Source: JBBSDV01 sp038240335 (GTDB lineage Bacteria; Chloroflexota; Dehalococcoidia; DSTF01; JACRBR01). Taken from it: a DNA stretch of 19,719 nucleotides. The position numbers and the translations under genes were made by a program. The stretch lies in the NCBI GenBank assembly GCA_038240335.1, contig JBBSDV010000034.1, forward strand, positions 1 through 19,719, given 5' to 3'. Shown here piece by piece: positions 1 through 7,704 of the stretch. Positions within the stretch are counted from its first letter, which is position 1; each line of letters begins with the position of its first letter. The notes beneath the pieces were generated by a model, which searched no databases, was not told the DNA's origin, and was given only the letters and a program-made list of their open reading frames with translations.

Positions 1-3
1 CTT

Positions 4-37
4 GTTTGTAGTTCGTCGTTTGTCGTCGTCGTTTGTA
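4..37. repeat. Period-7 tandem array A
   Basis: Degenerate 7-base units of the form GTTYGTM follow one another from position 4: GTTTGTA, GTTCGTC, then GTTTGTC, a six-base unit and a final GTTTGTA. It lies at the window edge, so its full extent and the gene it follows are unknown. It is one of a family of short heptad arrays in this window, each with a different unit. Confidence 0.6.
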
Positions 38-111
38 GCCATCGTCACCACCCGCCACCCGCATCCCGTCTACCGCTTCCCACAAGGTAGGTGCCCGCCC
101 CAGTCTCTAGC

Positions 112-148
112 CGGGCGTGAGCCGCGACCCCGCGGGGAAACGCGCCCG
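112..148 (+). other. Two-tier GC-rich stem-loop upstream of csrA1
   Basis: The outer arms 112-119 and 141-148 pair over eight positions, one of them G-U. An inner stem CCGCG (122-126) pairs with CGCGG (131-135) around an ACCC loop. No T-run follows, so it is a poor intrinsic terminator. It could be part of the csrA1 leader RNA or the end of a gene outside the window. I cannot tell which. Confidence 0.35.
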
Positions 149-201
149 CTGCCGACACTCGAGAGGACGGAGCGAGCGTGCGCGCCCAATGTGTGCGCAT
201 C

Positions 202-230
202 TGCCACGGATGGCAAACACGAACAAAGGA
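202..230 (+). promoter_or_regulatory. Candidate CsrA-binding leader of csrA1
   Basis: TGCCA (202-206) and TGGCA (211-215) form a 5-bp hairpin whose tetraloop is CGGA, so an ANGGA motif (206-210) is presented in the loop. A second ANGGA, AAGGA at 226-230, is part of the Shine-Dalgarno region, and a third, ACGGA, lies at 167-171. Known CsrA sites are GGA motifs in hairpin loops, often paired with a GGA in the ribosome-binding site. I infer self-regulation of csrA1; no binding is shown by the sequence alone. Confidence 0.5.
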
Positions 231-239
231 GAGGCGGCG

Positions 240-470
240 ATGCTCATCCTCACGCGCAAGATCGACCAGGGGATCGTGATCTCCGGCAACATCCTCGTCC
301 GCGTCCTCGGTGTCGAGCGCGACCGTGTGAAGATTGGGATCAGCGCCCCGGGTGAAATCACCGTCCTGCGCCAGGAGCTCTGGCACGAAGGCGATGGCGC
401 ATTCGACAAGAAGAACAGCCATCGGCGCGAGGACAGCGACGCCGACGCCCCGTCGGCGGCCTCCGCGTAG
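240..470 (+). CDS. csrA: Carbon storage regulator CsrA, copy 1
   Basis: A 76-residue CsrA homologue, an RNA-binding dimer that represses or stabilises target mRNAs by binding GGA motifs near ribosome-binding sites. The start MLILTRK matches the family, with the RNA-contacting Leu4, Arg6 and Arg44 (in TVLRQEL) all present. The ATG at 240 was chosen because the family begins exactly there and AAAGGAGAGG lies just upstream; an in-frame extension to 117 exists but is not CsrA-like. After residue 47 comes a charged tail of about 29 residues rich in Asp, Arg and Lys, longer than the tail of copy 2. A second csrA lies at 11527-11724; the two share about 31 of their first 47 residues. No flagellar gene or fliW is nearby, so the targets are unknown. 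Confidence 0.95.
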   Translation: MLILTRKIDQGIVISGNILVRVLGVERDRVKIGISAPGEITVLRQELWHEGDGAFDKKNSHRREDSDADAPSAASA

Positions 471-564
471 CCATTGCGGAGAGCGGCACGCGTCAAGTAG
501 GAAGCAGGAGTGCGCCTCCAGCCTCCGGCGCTCCCCGCCGCTAGGCCCACACCGCCGACTCGCG

Positions 565-577
565 TACATTCACAACC
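565..577 (+). promoter_or_regulatory. Possible -10 element just before ispD (leaderless start)
   Basis: TACATT at 565-570 ends seven bases before the ispD ATG, and there is no Shine-Dalgarno sequence. A TANNNT element at this distance is the usual signature of a leaderless transcript. No convincing -35 hexamer is seen, so this is tentative. Confidence 0.35.
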
Positions 578-1276
578 ATGACTGTCACGGGACCAGCCTT
601 CGGCATCGTCGTCGCCGGCGGCCGCAGCGAGCGCATGGGCGGCATCGACAAGGTGTTCGCCGCGCTCATGGGCCGGCCGCTGCTGGCCTGGACGCTGGCT
701 GCTTTCAAGGCATGCACGGACGTCGAGGGCGTCATCGTCGTCGCATCGCCTTCGTCGGTCGGGCGGATGCGCGACTTCATCAAGGAGTGGCGGTTCACGA
801 ACGTTGTCTCGGTCGTCGCGGGTGGCGAGCAGCGGCAGGACTCCGTCCGCGCAGGCCTCGATGCGGCGAGCGCCGCTGCGATCGTCGTGATTCACGACGC
901 CGCGCGTCCGCTCGTCACTCCCGACATGATCTCGCGCGGCATCGCGCTCGCGCGAGAGACCGGCACCGCGCTCTGCGCCGTCCCGTCGCGGGACACCGTG
1001 AAGCGAGTGACGGGCGATCCGCCGCACGTCATCGAGACGCCCGTGCGCACCGAGATGTGGCTCGCGCAGACGCCGCAAGTCTTCGCCCGCGAGATCCTGC
1101 TCGACGCGCACATGCGCAGTACGACGCCCGCCACGGATGATGCCGCGCTCGTCGAGGCCGCGGGCGGCGAAGTGCGGGTGTACGAAGGCGCGGCATCGAA
1201 CCTCAAAGTGACGACCCGCGACGACATCATCGTCGCCGAGGCGTTGCTTCGCGAGCGCTTCGAGCAGGAAGCGTAG
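578..1276 (+). CDS. ispD: 2-C-methyl-D-erythritol 4-phosphate cytidylyltransferase IspD
   Basis: A 232-residue cytoplasmic enzyme of the non-mevalonate isoprenoid pathway: it joins CTP and MEP to give CDP-methylerythritol plus pyrophosphate. The nucleotide loop VVAGGRSERMGGIDK is at residues 11-25, with Arg19 and Lys25. HDAARP (106-111), the SRDTVKR segment, Arg157 before the TPQ motif (165-167), TDDA and NLKVTT with Lys210 all match the family in order. Length is normal for an IspD without a fused IspF domain, and ispF is not next to it. The ATG at 578 has no Shine-Dalgarno but a -10-like TACATT seven bases upstream. csrA1 lies 107 bases upstream on the same strand. Confidence 0.93.
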   Translation: MTVTGPAFGIVVAGGRSERMGGIDKVFAALMGRPLLAWTLAAFKACTDVEGVIVVASPSSVGRMRDFIKEWRFTNVVSVVAGGEQRQDSVRAGLDAASAAAIVVIHDAARPLVTPDMISRGIALARETGTALCAVPSRDTVKRVTGDPPHVIETPVRTEMWLAQTPQVFAREILLDAHMRSTTPATDDAALVEAAGGEVRVYEGAASNLKVTTRDDIIVAEALLRERFEQEA

Positions 1277-1357
1277 CCGGCCGAACGATGAACCCCCGAT
1301 CTAGCCGCGGTTGTTTGACGGTGCGGCGCCCGACACAGGCGACGGTCGTGTGGCGTG

Positions 1358-1459
1358 TCAAGTGCCGGCGATGAAGCTGAACTGGCCCTGCGCGACCCAG
1401 TAGACGCCGAGAACCAACACGCTGAGCGCATAGGCGTGCAGTTCTATTGGTTCTGCCAC
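1358..1459 (-). CDS. 33-residue putative membrane micro-protein
   Basis: A short open frame starts with GTG at 1459, one base after the TAG of the alpha/beta hydrolase (1461-1463), and ends with TGA at 1358-1360. The peptide starts MAEPIELHAYAL and continues with a hydrophobic stretch (residues about 9-31, including VLVLGVYWVA) that would make one membrane helix. From codon 7 on, third positions are mostly G or C, as in neighbouring genes. It has no strong ribosome-binding site of its own, so it would depend on reinitiation after the hydrolase. It could also be the tail of a decayed gene. I recognise no family. Confidence 0.4.
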   Translation of the reverse strand: MAEPIELHAYALSVLVLGVYWVAQGQFSFIAGT

Positions 1460-1460
1460 C

Positions 1461-2279
1461 CTACTTCGCCGCGGCGACGCTCGCGTTTCGGTCGAGATGG
1501 CGGCGCAGCGCCGGATTGAAGATCTCGGGCCGCTCGAACTGCGGCGAGTGCGCAGCTTTGGGCACGGTCTCGAGGACCGCGCCGGGGATCGTCTTGGCCA
1601 GGAATTTCGAGGCGCCGGTGATCAGCGGCGCGTCCAGCTCGCCGTAGATCACCATCGTCGGCACGGCAATGTTCTGGGCGCGGTGCTCCGTGCCCTCCCA
1701 GGAAGAGAGTGCCTGCCACGCGCCAATGTATGCGTCGACGGACATCTTCGAGAGCCGAATGTCGGTTTCGGCGGTGCGCTCCTTTGGCATGTGCGGCGGC
1801 GGGTCGGTGAGCTTCGGCATCGCGAGAATGCCCTTCATTCCCTGCGCTTCGGCGATGCTGTTGCGGTAGGCGATGAACTTCATCGCCGCCTCGCCGCGCA
1901 TCGTGAAGTTGAATGCCGTGTCCTCCAGCGTCAGCGACATCAGGCGGCCCGGATGCCGCAGCGCGATCTCCTGGACGACGGCGCCGCCCATCGAGTGGCC
2001 GAGCAGGTGGTAGCGGTCGAATCCGACCTCGGAGACGAGCGCCTCGACGTCATCGGCCATCTGGAGCACGCTGTACGACGAGCGATCCTTCGGCGCCTCG
2101 GATTGCCCGTGGCCGCGATGATCCATGATCAGCACGCGGTTCGTCGGCGCGAACTCCGGCAGCTGCCGTCGCCAGTCCGTGAGGTCGCCGGTGTAGCCGT
2201 GCACGAGGACGAGCGGCTCGCCGTCACTGCCGTGGAGCTCGTAGTTGATCTCGATGCCGTTGATCGTCGCGTAGGCCAT
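1461..2279 (-). CDS. Alpha/beta-fold hydrolase
   Basis: A 272-residue single-domain serine hydrolase with no signal peptide, so probably cytoplasmic. The oxyanion motif VHGYTG is at residues 26-31, and the nucleophile Ser96 lies in GHSMGG. The acid is Asp216 in YGELD and the catalytic His244 in AAHSPQFERPE, typical of esterase, lactonase or C-C hydrolase relatives. A cap segment lies at about 125-195. The substrate cannot be told. The ATG at 2279 has AGGAA eight bases upstream. It follows the membrane glycosyltransferase by 65 bases on the same strand and is followed after one base by a micro-ORF, so co-transcription is possible. Confidence 0.88.
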   Translation of the reverse strand: MAYATINGIEINYELHGSDGEPLVLVHGYTGDLTDWRRQLPEFAPTNRVLIMDHRGHGQSEAPKDRSSYSVLQMADDVEALVSEVGFDRYHLLGHSMGGAVVQEIALRHPGRLMSLTLEDTAFNFTMRGEAAMKFIAYRNSIAEAQGMKGILAMPKLTDPPPHMPKERTAETDIRLSKMSVDAYIGAWQALSSWEGTEHRAQNIAVPTMVIYGELDAPLITGASKFLAKTIPGAVLETVPKAAHSPQFERPEIFNPALRRHLDRNASVAAAK

Positions 2280-2344
2280 CGTTGGTTCCTGTCTGTTTAA
2301 TCGTGGTTCTCGTTGGTTCTCGCGGCTTGCGTGACGAGACGCTG

Positions 2345-3763
2345 TTACAGTCTAGCGATCGCGCTTGGCGGTTCGCGACGAGTTCGTCGCACGATCGCAT
2401 CGAACGCGATGCCGAAGCCGCCGGCAGCGGCGACGGCGAAGATGGGGAAGAGCGGCACGTGGTAACGCGGCTCGGCCGAGAACACGATGTGAAAGAGCGT
2501 CCACATCAAGACCGTAATCGCGAGCAACAGCCGCTTCGGGTCGCGGCGGAGCCAGAACGGCGCCGAGCCGACGGCGGCGAAGAGCAGCACGTAATACGAC
2601 ACCTCGAACATCCGCCAGAGCGCGTTCTCCAGCGATTCAGAATGAATCGGCGCGGCTGTCCCGAGCTTCACCCACTCGATCACCCACGCGTCCGAGCGAT
2701 AGAGGTGATAGACCTTGTAACGGCTAAGATCGACCTCGCGATGGAAGTGCGTGAGCGCGTACGAGATCGAGCGCCGGGTGTATGCCTGGTAGCTGCGCAC
2801 CTCGGTGTCGGGATGGTACGCCTGCTCCCACACCGGCACGCCATCGACGGGCTCCGGCGGATTCGTCACCTCCGTGGTGCCGGTTGATTGCGGGCTATGG
2901 CCGATGCGCAGCGCGATGCCGCTGTTCGTCGCGACGGGGATCGCCGCGTGCATGACGACCTTGTTGCGGATCGTCCACGGCGCGATCACGACGACACTCG
3001 CGATGACGGCGAGCACGATCGGCGGCAAGGCGCTGCGCCAGCCGCTGCGCGCGAGCCAGAACACGATCGCGATCGGCAGCAGCACGGCGCCCTCGCCACG
3101 CGTAAGCGTCGCGATGCCGGCGAGCACGCCAAACACGACCGGCGCGCGCCAGCGGACACCGCCCAGCGCATCAGTATCCACGAGCAGCCAGAGGGCGGCG
3201 ACGAAGACGAGCGTGAAAAGCTGCTCCGGGAAGAGCACGGGCGTCCATGCGATGGCGTTCGGGAAGGTCGCGAACACGGCGGCGGCGATCCACGCCGCCC
3301 GCTTGTCGAAGACTGCGCGCGCGAGCAGGTAGACGAAGGGGATCGTCGCCGCCGCCAGCACCGCATTGAGCAGCTTCGCGGCCGTGACGCTGATTCCGAA
3401 CACGGTCCACAACGCCGCGAGCACGTACGAGTACGCCGGGGGCCATGCGGCCGTCGGCTCGCCGATGATGGGATCGCCCTCGAACAGCGTGCGGTGGTCG
3501 GCGACGAAGCCATGGCCGCGGGCGATGTTCGTCGCGACGTTGTAGTACCAGCTGGGGTCGCCGCCGAGTGGCTGCGTCTGCGTGTACAGCACCCAGCCCA
3601 GACGCAGGGCGAGTCCGAACGAGACGAGCGCAGTCATCCAGAGCGCCGGTGACCGCAACACTGCGTGCGAATCAACGCGGGAGGTGGGATGAGACGCTGC
3701 CCGCGCCGGCGCGATGCGGGGGCGGAGTGCCGCGCGCTGCCAGCGTGGTGCATCCTGCTTCAC
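2345..3763 (-). CDS. GT-C fold membrane glycosyltransferase (family 39/ArnT-like)
   Basis: An integral membrane protein of about 472 residues with roughly ten hydrophobic segments. The first helix (about 36-61) is followed by a loop with GGDPSWYY, whose Asp (about 69) is at the place of the metal or substrate acid in GT-C enzymes. Near the C-terminus, AEPRYHVPLFPIF before the last helix is typical of the family. Such enzymes move sugars from lipid-linked donors onto proteins or lipids on the outer face of the membrane. The start is uncertain. The frame is open to ATG 3841 and beyond, but that part is Arg-rich with rare codons. GTG 3763 has TAGACT seven bases upstream, and GTG 3661 would sit right before helix 1. 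It follows the LysM lipoprotein gene on the same strand. Confidence 0.85.
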   Translation of the reverse strand: MKQDAPRWQRAALRPRIAPARAASHPTSRVDSHAVLRSPALWMTALVSFGLALRLGWVLYTQTQPLGGDPSWYYNVATNIARGHGFVADHRTLFEGDPIIGEPTAAWPPAYSYVLAALWTVFGISVTAAKLLNAVLAAATIPFVYLLARAVFDKRAAWIAAAVFATFPNAIAWTPVLFPEQLFTLVFVAALWLLVDTDALGGVRWRAPVVFGVLAGIATLTRGEGAVLLPIAIVFWLARSGWRSALPPIVLAVIASVVVIAPWTIRNKVVMHAAIPVATNSGIALRIGHSPQSTGTTEVTNPPEPVDGVPVWEQAYHPDTEVRSYQAYTRRSISYALTHFHREVDLSRYKVYHLYRSDAWVIEWVKLGTAAPIHSESLENALWRMFEVSYYVLLFAAVGSAPFWLRRDPKRLLLAITVLMWTLFHIVFSAEPRYHVPLFPIFAVAAAGGFGIAFDAIVRRTRREPPSAIARL

Positions 3764-3920
3764 GGGCCTAAGTCTAGGAGTTGGTGCGCCGCGGCGCACG
3801 TCGGCGCGTCGAACAGGAAGGTCCTCACGCCGACCGGACATTTCGTCCAACGAGGGTGCCAGCGTGCTGCAGCACGGCCGGCGAATGGATGACTGTTCCG
3901 ACGAGTGTACGACCAGTGTA

Positions 3921-4595
3921 CTAGGGGGGCGGCACGTTGAGCACCTGGCCGATATGCAGGTCGGTCGGGTTGATGCCCGGGTTCGCCGCCAGCAGCGCCG
4001 AGACCGAGACGCCCAATTGCTCGGCGATCTTCGCCGGGAAGTCGCCTTGCTGTACGACATAGGTGCCGCCGCCCGGCGGCGGCGAAGTCGGTGCGGGCAC
4101 CGGGGTGTCGGGGGCCGGAACCGGCGTGCTCGTGGCGGGCGGCTCCGTCGGCGGGGCGATCGTGGCCGGGGCATCGGTCGGCAAGGCAGCGGCGGTGGTT
4201 GCCGCTTCTGTCGGGCTGGCTGCGCCCGATGTTGGGGATGCGGCCGTCGCAGCATCGGGGCTTGACGGCAGCTTAAGTACCTGGCCGACACTCAGCTTGC
4301 CCGCGTCGATGCTGGGGTTCGCGGCCCCGAGGTCTTCGAGGCTCACGCCGAAGCGCGAGGCGATGCCGGCAAGCGTGTCGCCATCCTTCACGGTGTAGGT
4401 CGCGCCGCCGCCGGCCTGTGCGGCGCTGTTGCCGAGGAGCTTGGCGTCCGGCAGTTTCGCGGGCAAGGTCGCCGTGGCGATCTTGTTTCCGTCCGGGCCT
4501 TTAGCGTTGTTCGCCGAACCGCCTCCACACGCCGCCGCGACGGTGACGACGAGCGCGCAGCACGCGAACAACCTGAGATCCCGAAGATCCGCCAC
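3921..4595 (-). CDS. Lipoprotein with two LysM domains
   Basis: A 224-residue exported lipoprotein. The N-terminus has a hydrophobic signal segment ending in a lipobox-like VAAAC, with Cys23 as the lipidated residue. LysM 1 (about 67-110) begins YTVKDGDTLAGIASRFGVS, and LysM 2 (about 179-222) begins YVVQQGDFPAKIAEQLGVS; both end in the usual GQVL-x-LP/VP. LysM domains bind peptidoglycan or related glycans. Between them is a linker of about 65 residues made of Ala, Pro and Thr. No catalytic domain is present, so it may be a wall-binding or scaffold protein. The start is GTG 4595, because AGGAGG lies seven bases upstream and the signal peptide starts there; the longer frame to 4793 adds non-signal sequence. 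Confidence 0.88.
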   Translation of the reverse strand: MADLRDLRLFACCALVVTVAAACGGGSANNAKGPDGNKIATATLPAKLPDAKLLGNSAAQAGGGATYTVKDGDTLAGIASRFGVSLEDLGAANPSIDAGKLSVGQVLKLPSSPDAATAASPTSGAASPTEAATTAAALPTDAPATIAPPTEPPATSTPVPAPDTPVPAPTSPPPGGGTYVVQQGDFPAKIAEQLGVSVSALLAANPGINPTDLHIGQVLNVPPP

Positions 4596-4628
4596 GACCG
4601 CCTCCTGATGCTTGGGTGAGGACGCCCG

Positions 4629-4657
4629 ATCGTAGCTGACTCGCCGGATGCGGGCAA
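4629..4657 (-). promoter_or_regulatory. Predicted sigma70-type promoter of the LysM lipoprotein gene
   Basis: Read on the minus strand, TTGCCC (plus 4652-4657) and TACGAT (plus 4629-4634) are separated by 17 bases. The -10 ends 33 bases before the GTG and 20 bases before the AGGAGG site. Both hexamers match consensus at four of six places. Confidence 0.4.
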
Positions 4658-5238
4658 TTCGAGCCCGACCGAGATCGGTGGTGAGCGGAGGCTGGCGTAT
4701 TTCACGTCGAAGCCGGAAGCTGGAGGCTGGAGGCCGTCCGACTTCAATCCAGTCCCACACGCGTGGGTGTCGGCACAAGCTCAAGGGGCGCATCCCGAAG
4801 CCGGAACGCGCCCCTGTGATGGCACTGTCAGGCGAATGTCGCCCCGGCGAGTTCAGCCATCGCTCCGATCGTACCCCACGGCTCTATCGTCGCGGCGACG
4901 CGCGACGCAGAGCACGTCACACCAGCATTGCAATCGCAAATCGCGCGTCAACTTGGGCGTAGTGGGTCAGCGCGAATGCCATTGAACACGATACGAGTTC
5001 CCGTCGAGCGCGCGTTCAATTGAAGGTCGCGACTTCGACGCATGATCAGCGAGCCGCGAGACCGGCGCTACCTGTTTCCGGCGGCGTGATGTGCGACGGC
5101 CCGGCTCGCCCGCCGAGGATCGCCGTGGCGAGCGAGGCGAGCGGCACGCGAGGCGACTGGATGAACAACAGCGTTGCGTAATGCGCAGGTTCACGCGCGA
5201 ACAGAACTTGACGCGAGCATCACAAATTCTTCAGTAGT
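4658..5238. other. Gene-free intergenic stretch
   Basis: No frame here shows a recognisable protein or plausible codon use on either strand. It holds heptad array B (4709-4736), a small hairpin CCCAC-ACGC-GTGGG (4754-4767), a 7-bp stem GGGGCGC (4785-4791) with GCGCCCC (4808-4814), and the palindrome TTCAATTGAA (5015-5024). The 4785-4814 stem may end transcripts coming from the formyltransferase-like gene, but no T-run follows it. Nothing else is identified. Confidence 0.5.
4709..4736. repeat. Period-7 tandem array B
   Basis: Four consecutive 7-base units fit GARGCYG without a gap, starting GAAGCCG, GAAGCTG. The unit resembles those of arrays C, D and F, which also begin with GA. Confidence 0.75.
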
Positions 5239-6228
5239 TCAGCCGGCATTGGCCGCCGTTGGCACGCCATTCTCGAATGAGTCGCCGACCGCGACCCCCA
5301 TCTCGGTCGCGAACTCCGCCGCCGGCAGCTTCTTGCCGCCGGTTCGCTGCAGGCGCTGCGCGTGCAGCACGCCGCCGAGCAGCGCGATGTCGATGCGATC
5401 GGGCTCTGCGGCGAGGATGCTGCCGGGGCCAGCGGGAAACTCGCCGTGCTCGGTCGCGATCGTGCCTCCCGTCGCCATCGGGTCGTCGAGCAGCGTCAGG
5501 CGGGCGTCGAAGATGCGGACTTGCGTGGCGTAGAGCACGGCGTGGGCGCCCGGCGCCGGGTTGGAGCCGCGGATCAGGTCGTACACGTGCTGTGCCGGCT
5601 GCATCCAATCGATTGCGCTGTTCGCGTCGTCGGCCGGCGGATCGTACGTCGCCTGCGATTCATCCTGATCGATGCGTGGCGCGCCGCCTTCGCGCACGAG
5701 CCGCACTGCCTCGACGAGCGACTCGACGCCGAGCGGGAACAGGCGATCGAAGTACAACGAACCGACGGTGTCGTCGGCGCCGATCGGCGCCTCGCGCTGC
5801 AGCAAGATTTCACCCGTGTCGATGCCGCCATCGACCCAGAAGATGCTCAAACCCGTCGTCGCATCGCCGTTGCGGATCGCCCAGTTGATTGCGCTTCGTC
5901 CCCGGTGCCGCGGCAGCAGCGACGGGTGATACTGGATCGTTCCGAGGCGCGGCATCGTGAGCACGGCCTCAGGCAGGATGTGGGTGACGAACGCCATCGC
6001 GCACAAGTCGGGCGCGGTCGCCCCGTACGCCGCCAGTACTTCCGCGCGCTTGAGCCTGCCAGTTGCGAACACCGGCACGCCCGCCGCCTCGCCGGCCACC
6101 CACAATGGATCTGGCCGCGCCTCAGTTCCCCGCACCGACGACACGGCGACAATCTCCTCGCCCGCATCGACGAGCGCGCGAAACACCGCCGCCCCGAACG
6201 CCGCCTGGCCGATGATGGCGATTCTCAT
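5239..6228 (-). CDS. Formyltransferase-family protein like the hydrolase domain of 10-formyl-THF dehydrogenase
   Basis: A 329-residue protein with the formyltransferase fold. The N-terminus MRIAIIGQAAFGAAVFRAL, the signature YHPSLLPRHRGRSAINWAI and the IFWVDGGIDTGEIL segment resemble, from memory, the N-terminal 10-formyltetrahydrofolate-binding domain of ALDH1L1 more than methionyl-tRNA formyltransferase. His101 and Asp137 sit 36 residues apart, as the catalytic His106 and Asp142 do in that enzyme. A C-terminal FMT-like domain follows (about 205-315, with a conserved IRGSNPAPGA). No aldehyde dehydrogenase domain is attached. It may hydrolyse formyl-THF or transfer the formyl group to an unknown acceptor. 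It lies 67 bases behind the acyl-CoA dehydrogenase gene and may share its transcript; its own Shine-Dalgarno is weak. Confidence 0.82.
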   Translation of the reverse strand: MRIAIIGQAAFGAAVFRALVDAGEEIVAVSSVRGTEARPDPLWVAGEAAGVPVFATGRLKRAEVLAAYGATAPDLCAMAFVTHILPEAVLTMPRLGTIQYHPSLLPRHRGRSAINWAIRNGDATTGLSIFWVDGGIDTGEILLQREAPIGADDTVGSLYFDRLFPLGVESLVEAVRLVREGGAPRIDQDESQATYDPPADDANSAIDWMQPAQHVYDLIRGSNPAPGAHAVLYATQVRIFDARLTLLDDPMATGGTIATEHGEFPAGPGSILAAEPDRIDIALLGGVLHAQRLQRTGGKKLPAAEFATEMGVAVGDSFENGVPTAANAG

Positions 6229-6295
6229 TCATCGACGATTCCGCGCTCAGGTCGGCGCGCTACCATGTCCATCGAAGCGTGGATCACGGCTAGCA

Positions 6296-7462
6296 TTACG
6301 GGTATACGAGTTCGCGCTCGAGCAGGGAGCGGGCGATGACGACGCGCTGGATCTGGCTCGAACCCTCGACGATCATCAGTTGGCGCGCGTCGCGGTAGTG
6401 ACGCTCGAGCGGGTGATCCATCATGTAGCCCTGCGCGCCGAGCACCTGCATCGCGTCGCTCGACACCTTGACGGCAGTTTCCGTGGCGAACGCCTTCGCG
6501 ATCGACAGATACGCCGCGTGCTCGCGCCCGAAGAGCCCCTGATCGACGCGCCATGCCCCTTGGTAGACGAGCAGGCGCGCGGCTTCAATCTGGATCGCCA
6601 TGTCGGCGAACATAAACTGGATCGCCTGCAAATCGGCGATCGGCTTGCCGAACGCCTCGCGCTGGCGGGCGAACTCGAGCGCGTACGTCATCGCCCCTTC
6701 GGCGAGCCCGACGCCGCGGGCGCCGACGACGGGCCGGCAGGAGTTGAGGGTCAGCATCGCCTGATTGAAGCCGTCGCCCTCGACGCCGCCGACGAGATTC
6801 TCGGCCGGCACGCGGCAGTCTTCGAAGACGATGTCTGCTGTCGGCACGCCGCGCACGCCCATCTTGCGGTCTTGCCCCGCGACCCGGAAGCCGGGCGTGC
6901 TGGTCTCGACGATGAAGGCGCTGATGCCGCGCGGCCCCTGTTTGCCGTTGGTGCGCGCGAAGGCGATCACGTAGTCGGCGACCGTGCCGCCGGAGATGTA
7001 CACCTTCTCGCCGTTCAGCACGTAGTCGTCGCCGTCGCGCACAGCGCGCGTCTCGAGATTGCCCGCGTCCGACCCGTGGTTCGGCTCGGTGAGGCAGAAT
7101 GCGCCCTTGATGCTGCCGCTGGCGATTCCCTCGCCAATCCATTTCTTCTGCCGCTCGTCGCCGCCGATCATCACCGGCTGCGACGGCAGCGCCGAGAGCA
7201 GCAGCATCAGTCCCGAAGCGCAGCAGTACTTCGCGACCTCCTCGACGGCCAGCGCGAGCGCCAGCATGCCGGCGCCGCTGCCACCGTACTCGGTCGGGAT
7301 CGTTAGGCCGGTGAGGCCGGTCTCGCGGAAAGCCTGGAAGATGTCTTCGGGGTACTCCTGCGTCTCATCCATTCCGGCGGCGCGGGGTGCAACCTTCTCC
7401 TTCGCGAGCCGGCGCGCCGTCTCCTGGATCAGCCGGTGCTCTTCCGAAAGTGTGAAATCCAT
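6296..7462 (-). CDS. Acyl-CoA dehydrogenase
   Basis: A 388-residue FAD enzyme that makes an alpha-beta double bond in an acyl-CoA and passes electrons to ETF. It starts MDFTLSEEHRLIQETARRLA; the longer frame to 7636 adds unrelated sequence, and GGAGAGG lies about 12 bases before ATG 7462. Signature 1 is FCLTEPNHGSDAG, and signature 2 is at QVLGAQGYMMDHPLERHYRDAR. Glu366 in MIVEGSSQIQR is at the place of the catalytic base of short- and branched-chain members. The chain-length class cannot be fixed from sequence. It lies between an O-methyltransferase gene and the formyltransferase-like gene, all on the minus strand. Confidence 0.93.
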   Translation of the reverse strand: MDFTLSEEHRLIQETARRLAKEKVAPRAAGMDETQEYPEDIFQAFRETGLTGLTIPTEYGGSGAGMLALALAVEEVAKYCCASGLMLLLSALPSQPVMIGGDERQKKWIGEGIASGSIKGAFCLTEPNHGSDAGNLETRAVRDGDDYVLNGEKVYISGGTVADYVIAFARTNGKQGPRGISAFIVETSTPGFRVAGQDRKMGVRGVPTADIVFEDCRVPAENLVGGVEGDGFNQAMLTLNSCRPVVGARGVGLAEGAMTYALEFARQREAFGKPIADLQAIQFMFADMAIQIEAARLLVYQGAWRVDQGLFGREHAAYLSIAKAFATETAVKVSSDAMQVLGAQGYMMDHPLERHYRDARQLMIVEGSSQIQRVVIARSLLERELVYP

Positions 7463-7553
7463 GTGAGGGCTGCCTCTCCGGTAGCGAGATTCAATGCGCA
7501 CGATCGTACCGGCGCAGGACGCGGAGGCAAAGACGGCGTGGCGGTAAGGGATG

Positions 7554-7622
7554 CGGGAACGGGAGGCGGAAGCGGAAGCGGGAGGCCGGAGAAGTCTAGG
7601 GGTGGAGGATGGAGGGTGATGT
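7554..7622. repeat. Mixed 6- and 7-base G/A-rich array G
   Basis: Purine-rich units such as GGGAGGC, GGAAGC and later GTGGAGG and ATGGAGG follow each other, with period 6 or 7. It lies in the gap between the acyl-CoA dehydrogenase and O-methyltransferase genes, in which no gene is seen. The register is looser than in the other arrays. Confidence 0.5.
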
Positions 7623-7672
7623 TGGACGACGCACACGAGGCACCGACGAAATGCGCGAGCGTCCGTCGATCC

Positions 7673-7700
7673 GACCTCCGATTTCTGAGCTCTGACTCCT
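7673..7700. repeat. Period-7 tandem array I, behind the O-methyltransferase stop
   Basis: Four 7-base units fit GANYYCY or close to it, starting GACCTCC and GATTTCT, with no gap. The array ends four bases from the stop codon of the O-methyltransferase gene (7705-7707), on its downstream side. Confidence 0.7.
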
Positions 7701-7704
7701 CGCG

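Noticed and set aside
117..239. A longer csrA1 starting at 117
   Set aside because: The added residues are not CsrA-like, the strong ribosome-binding site fits ATG 240, and the region holds leader hairpins.
3842..4291. An N-terminal extension of the glycosyltransferase frame up to 4291
   Set aside because: It overlaps the LysM gene in another frame and is an Arg/Pro-rich shadow sequence.
4967..5194. A 75-residue minus-strand frame in the gene-free gap
   Set aside because: It is Arg/Ser-rich with no domain pattern and looks like chance in GC-rich sequence.
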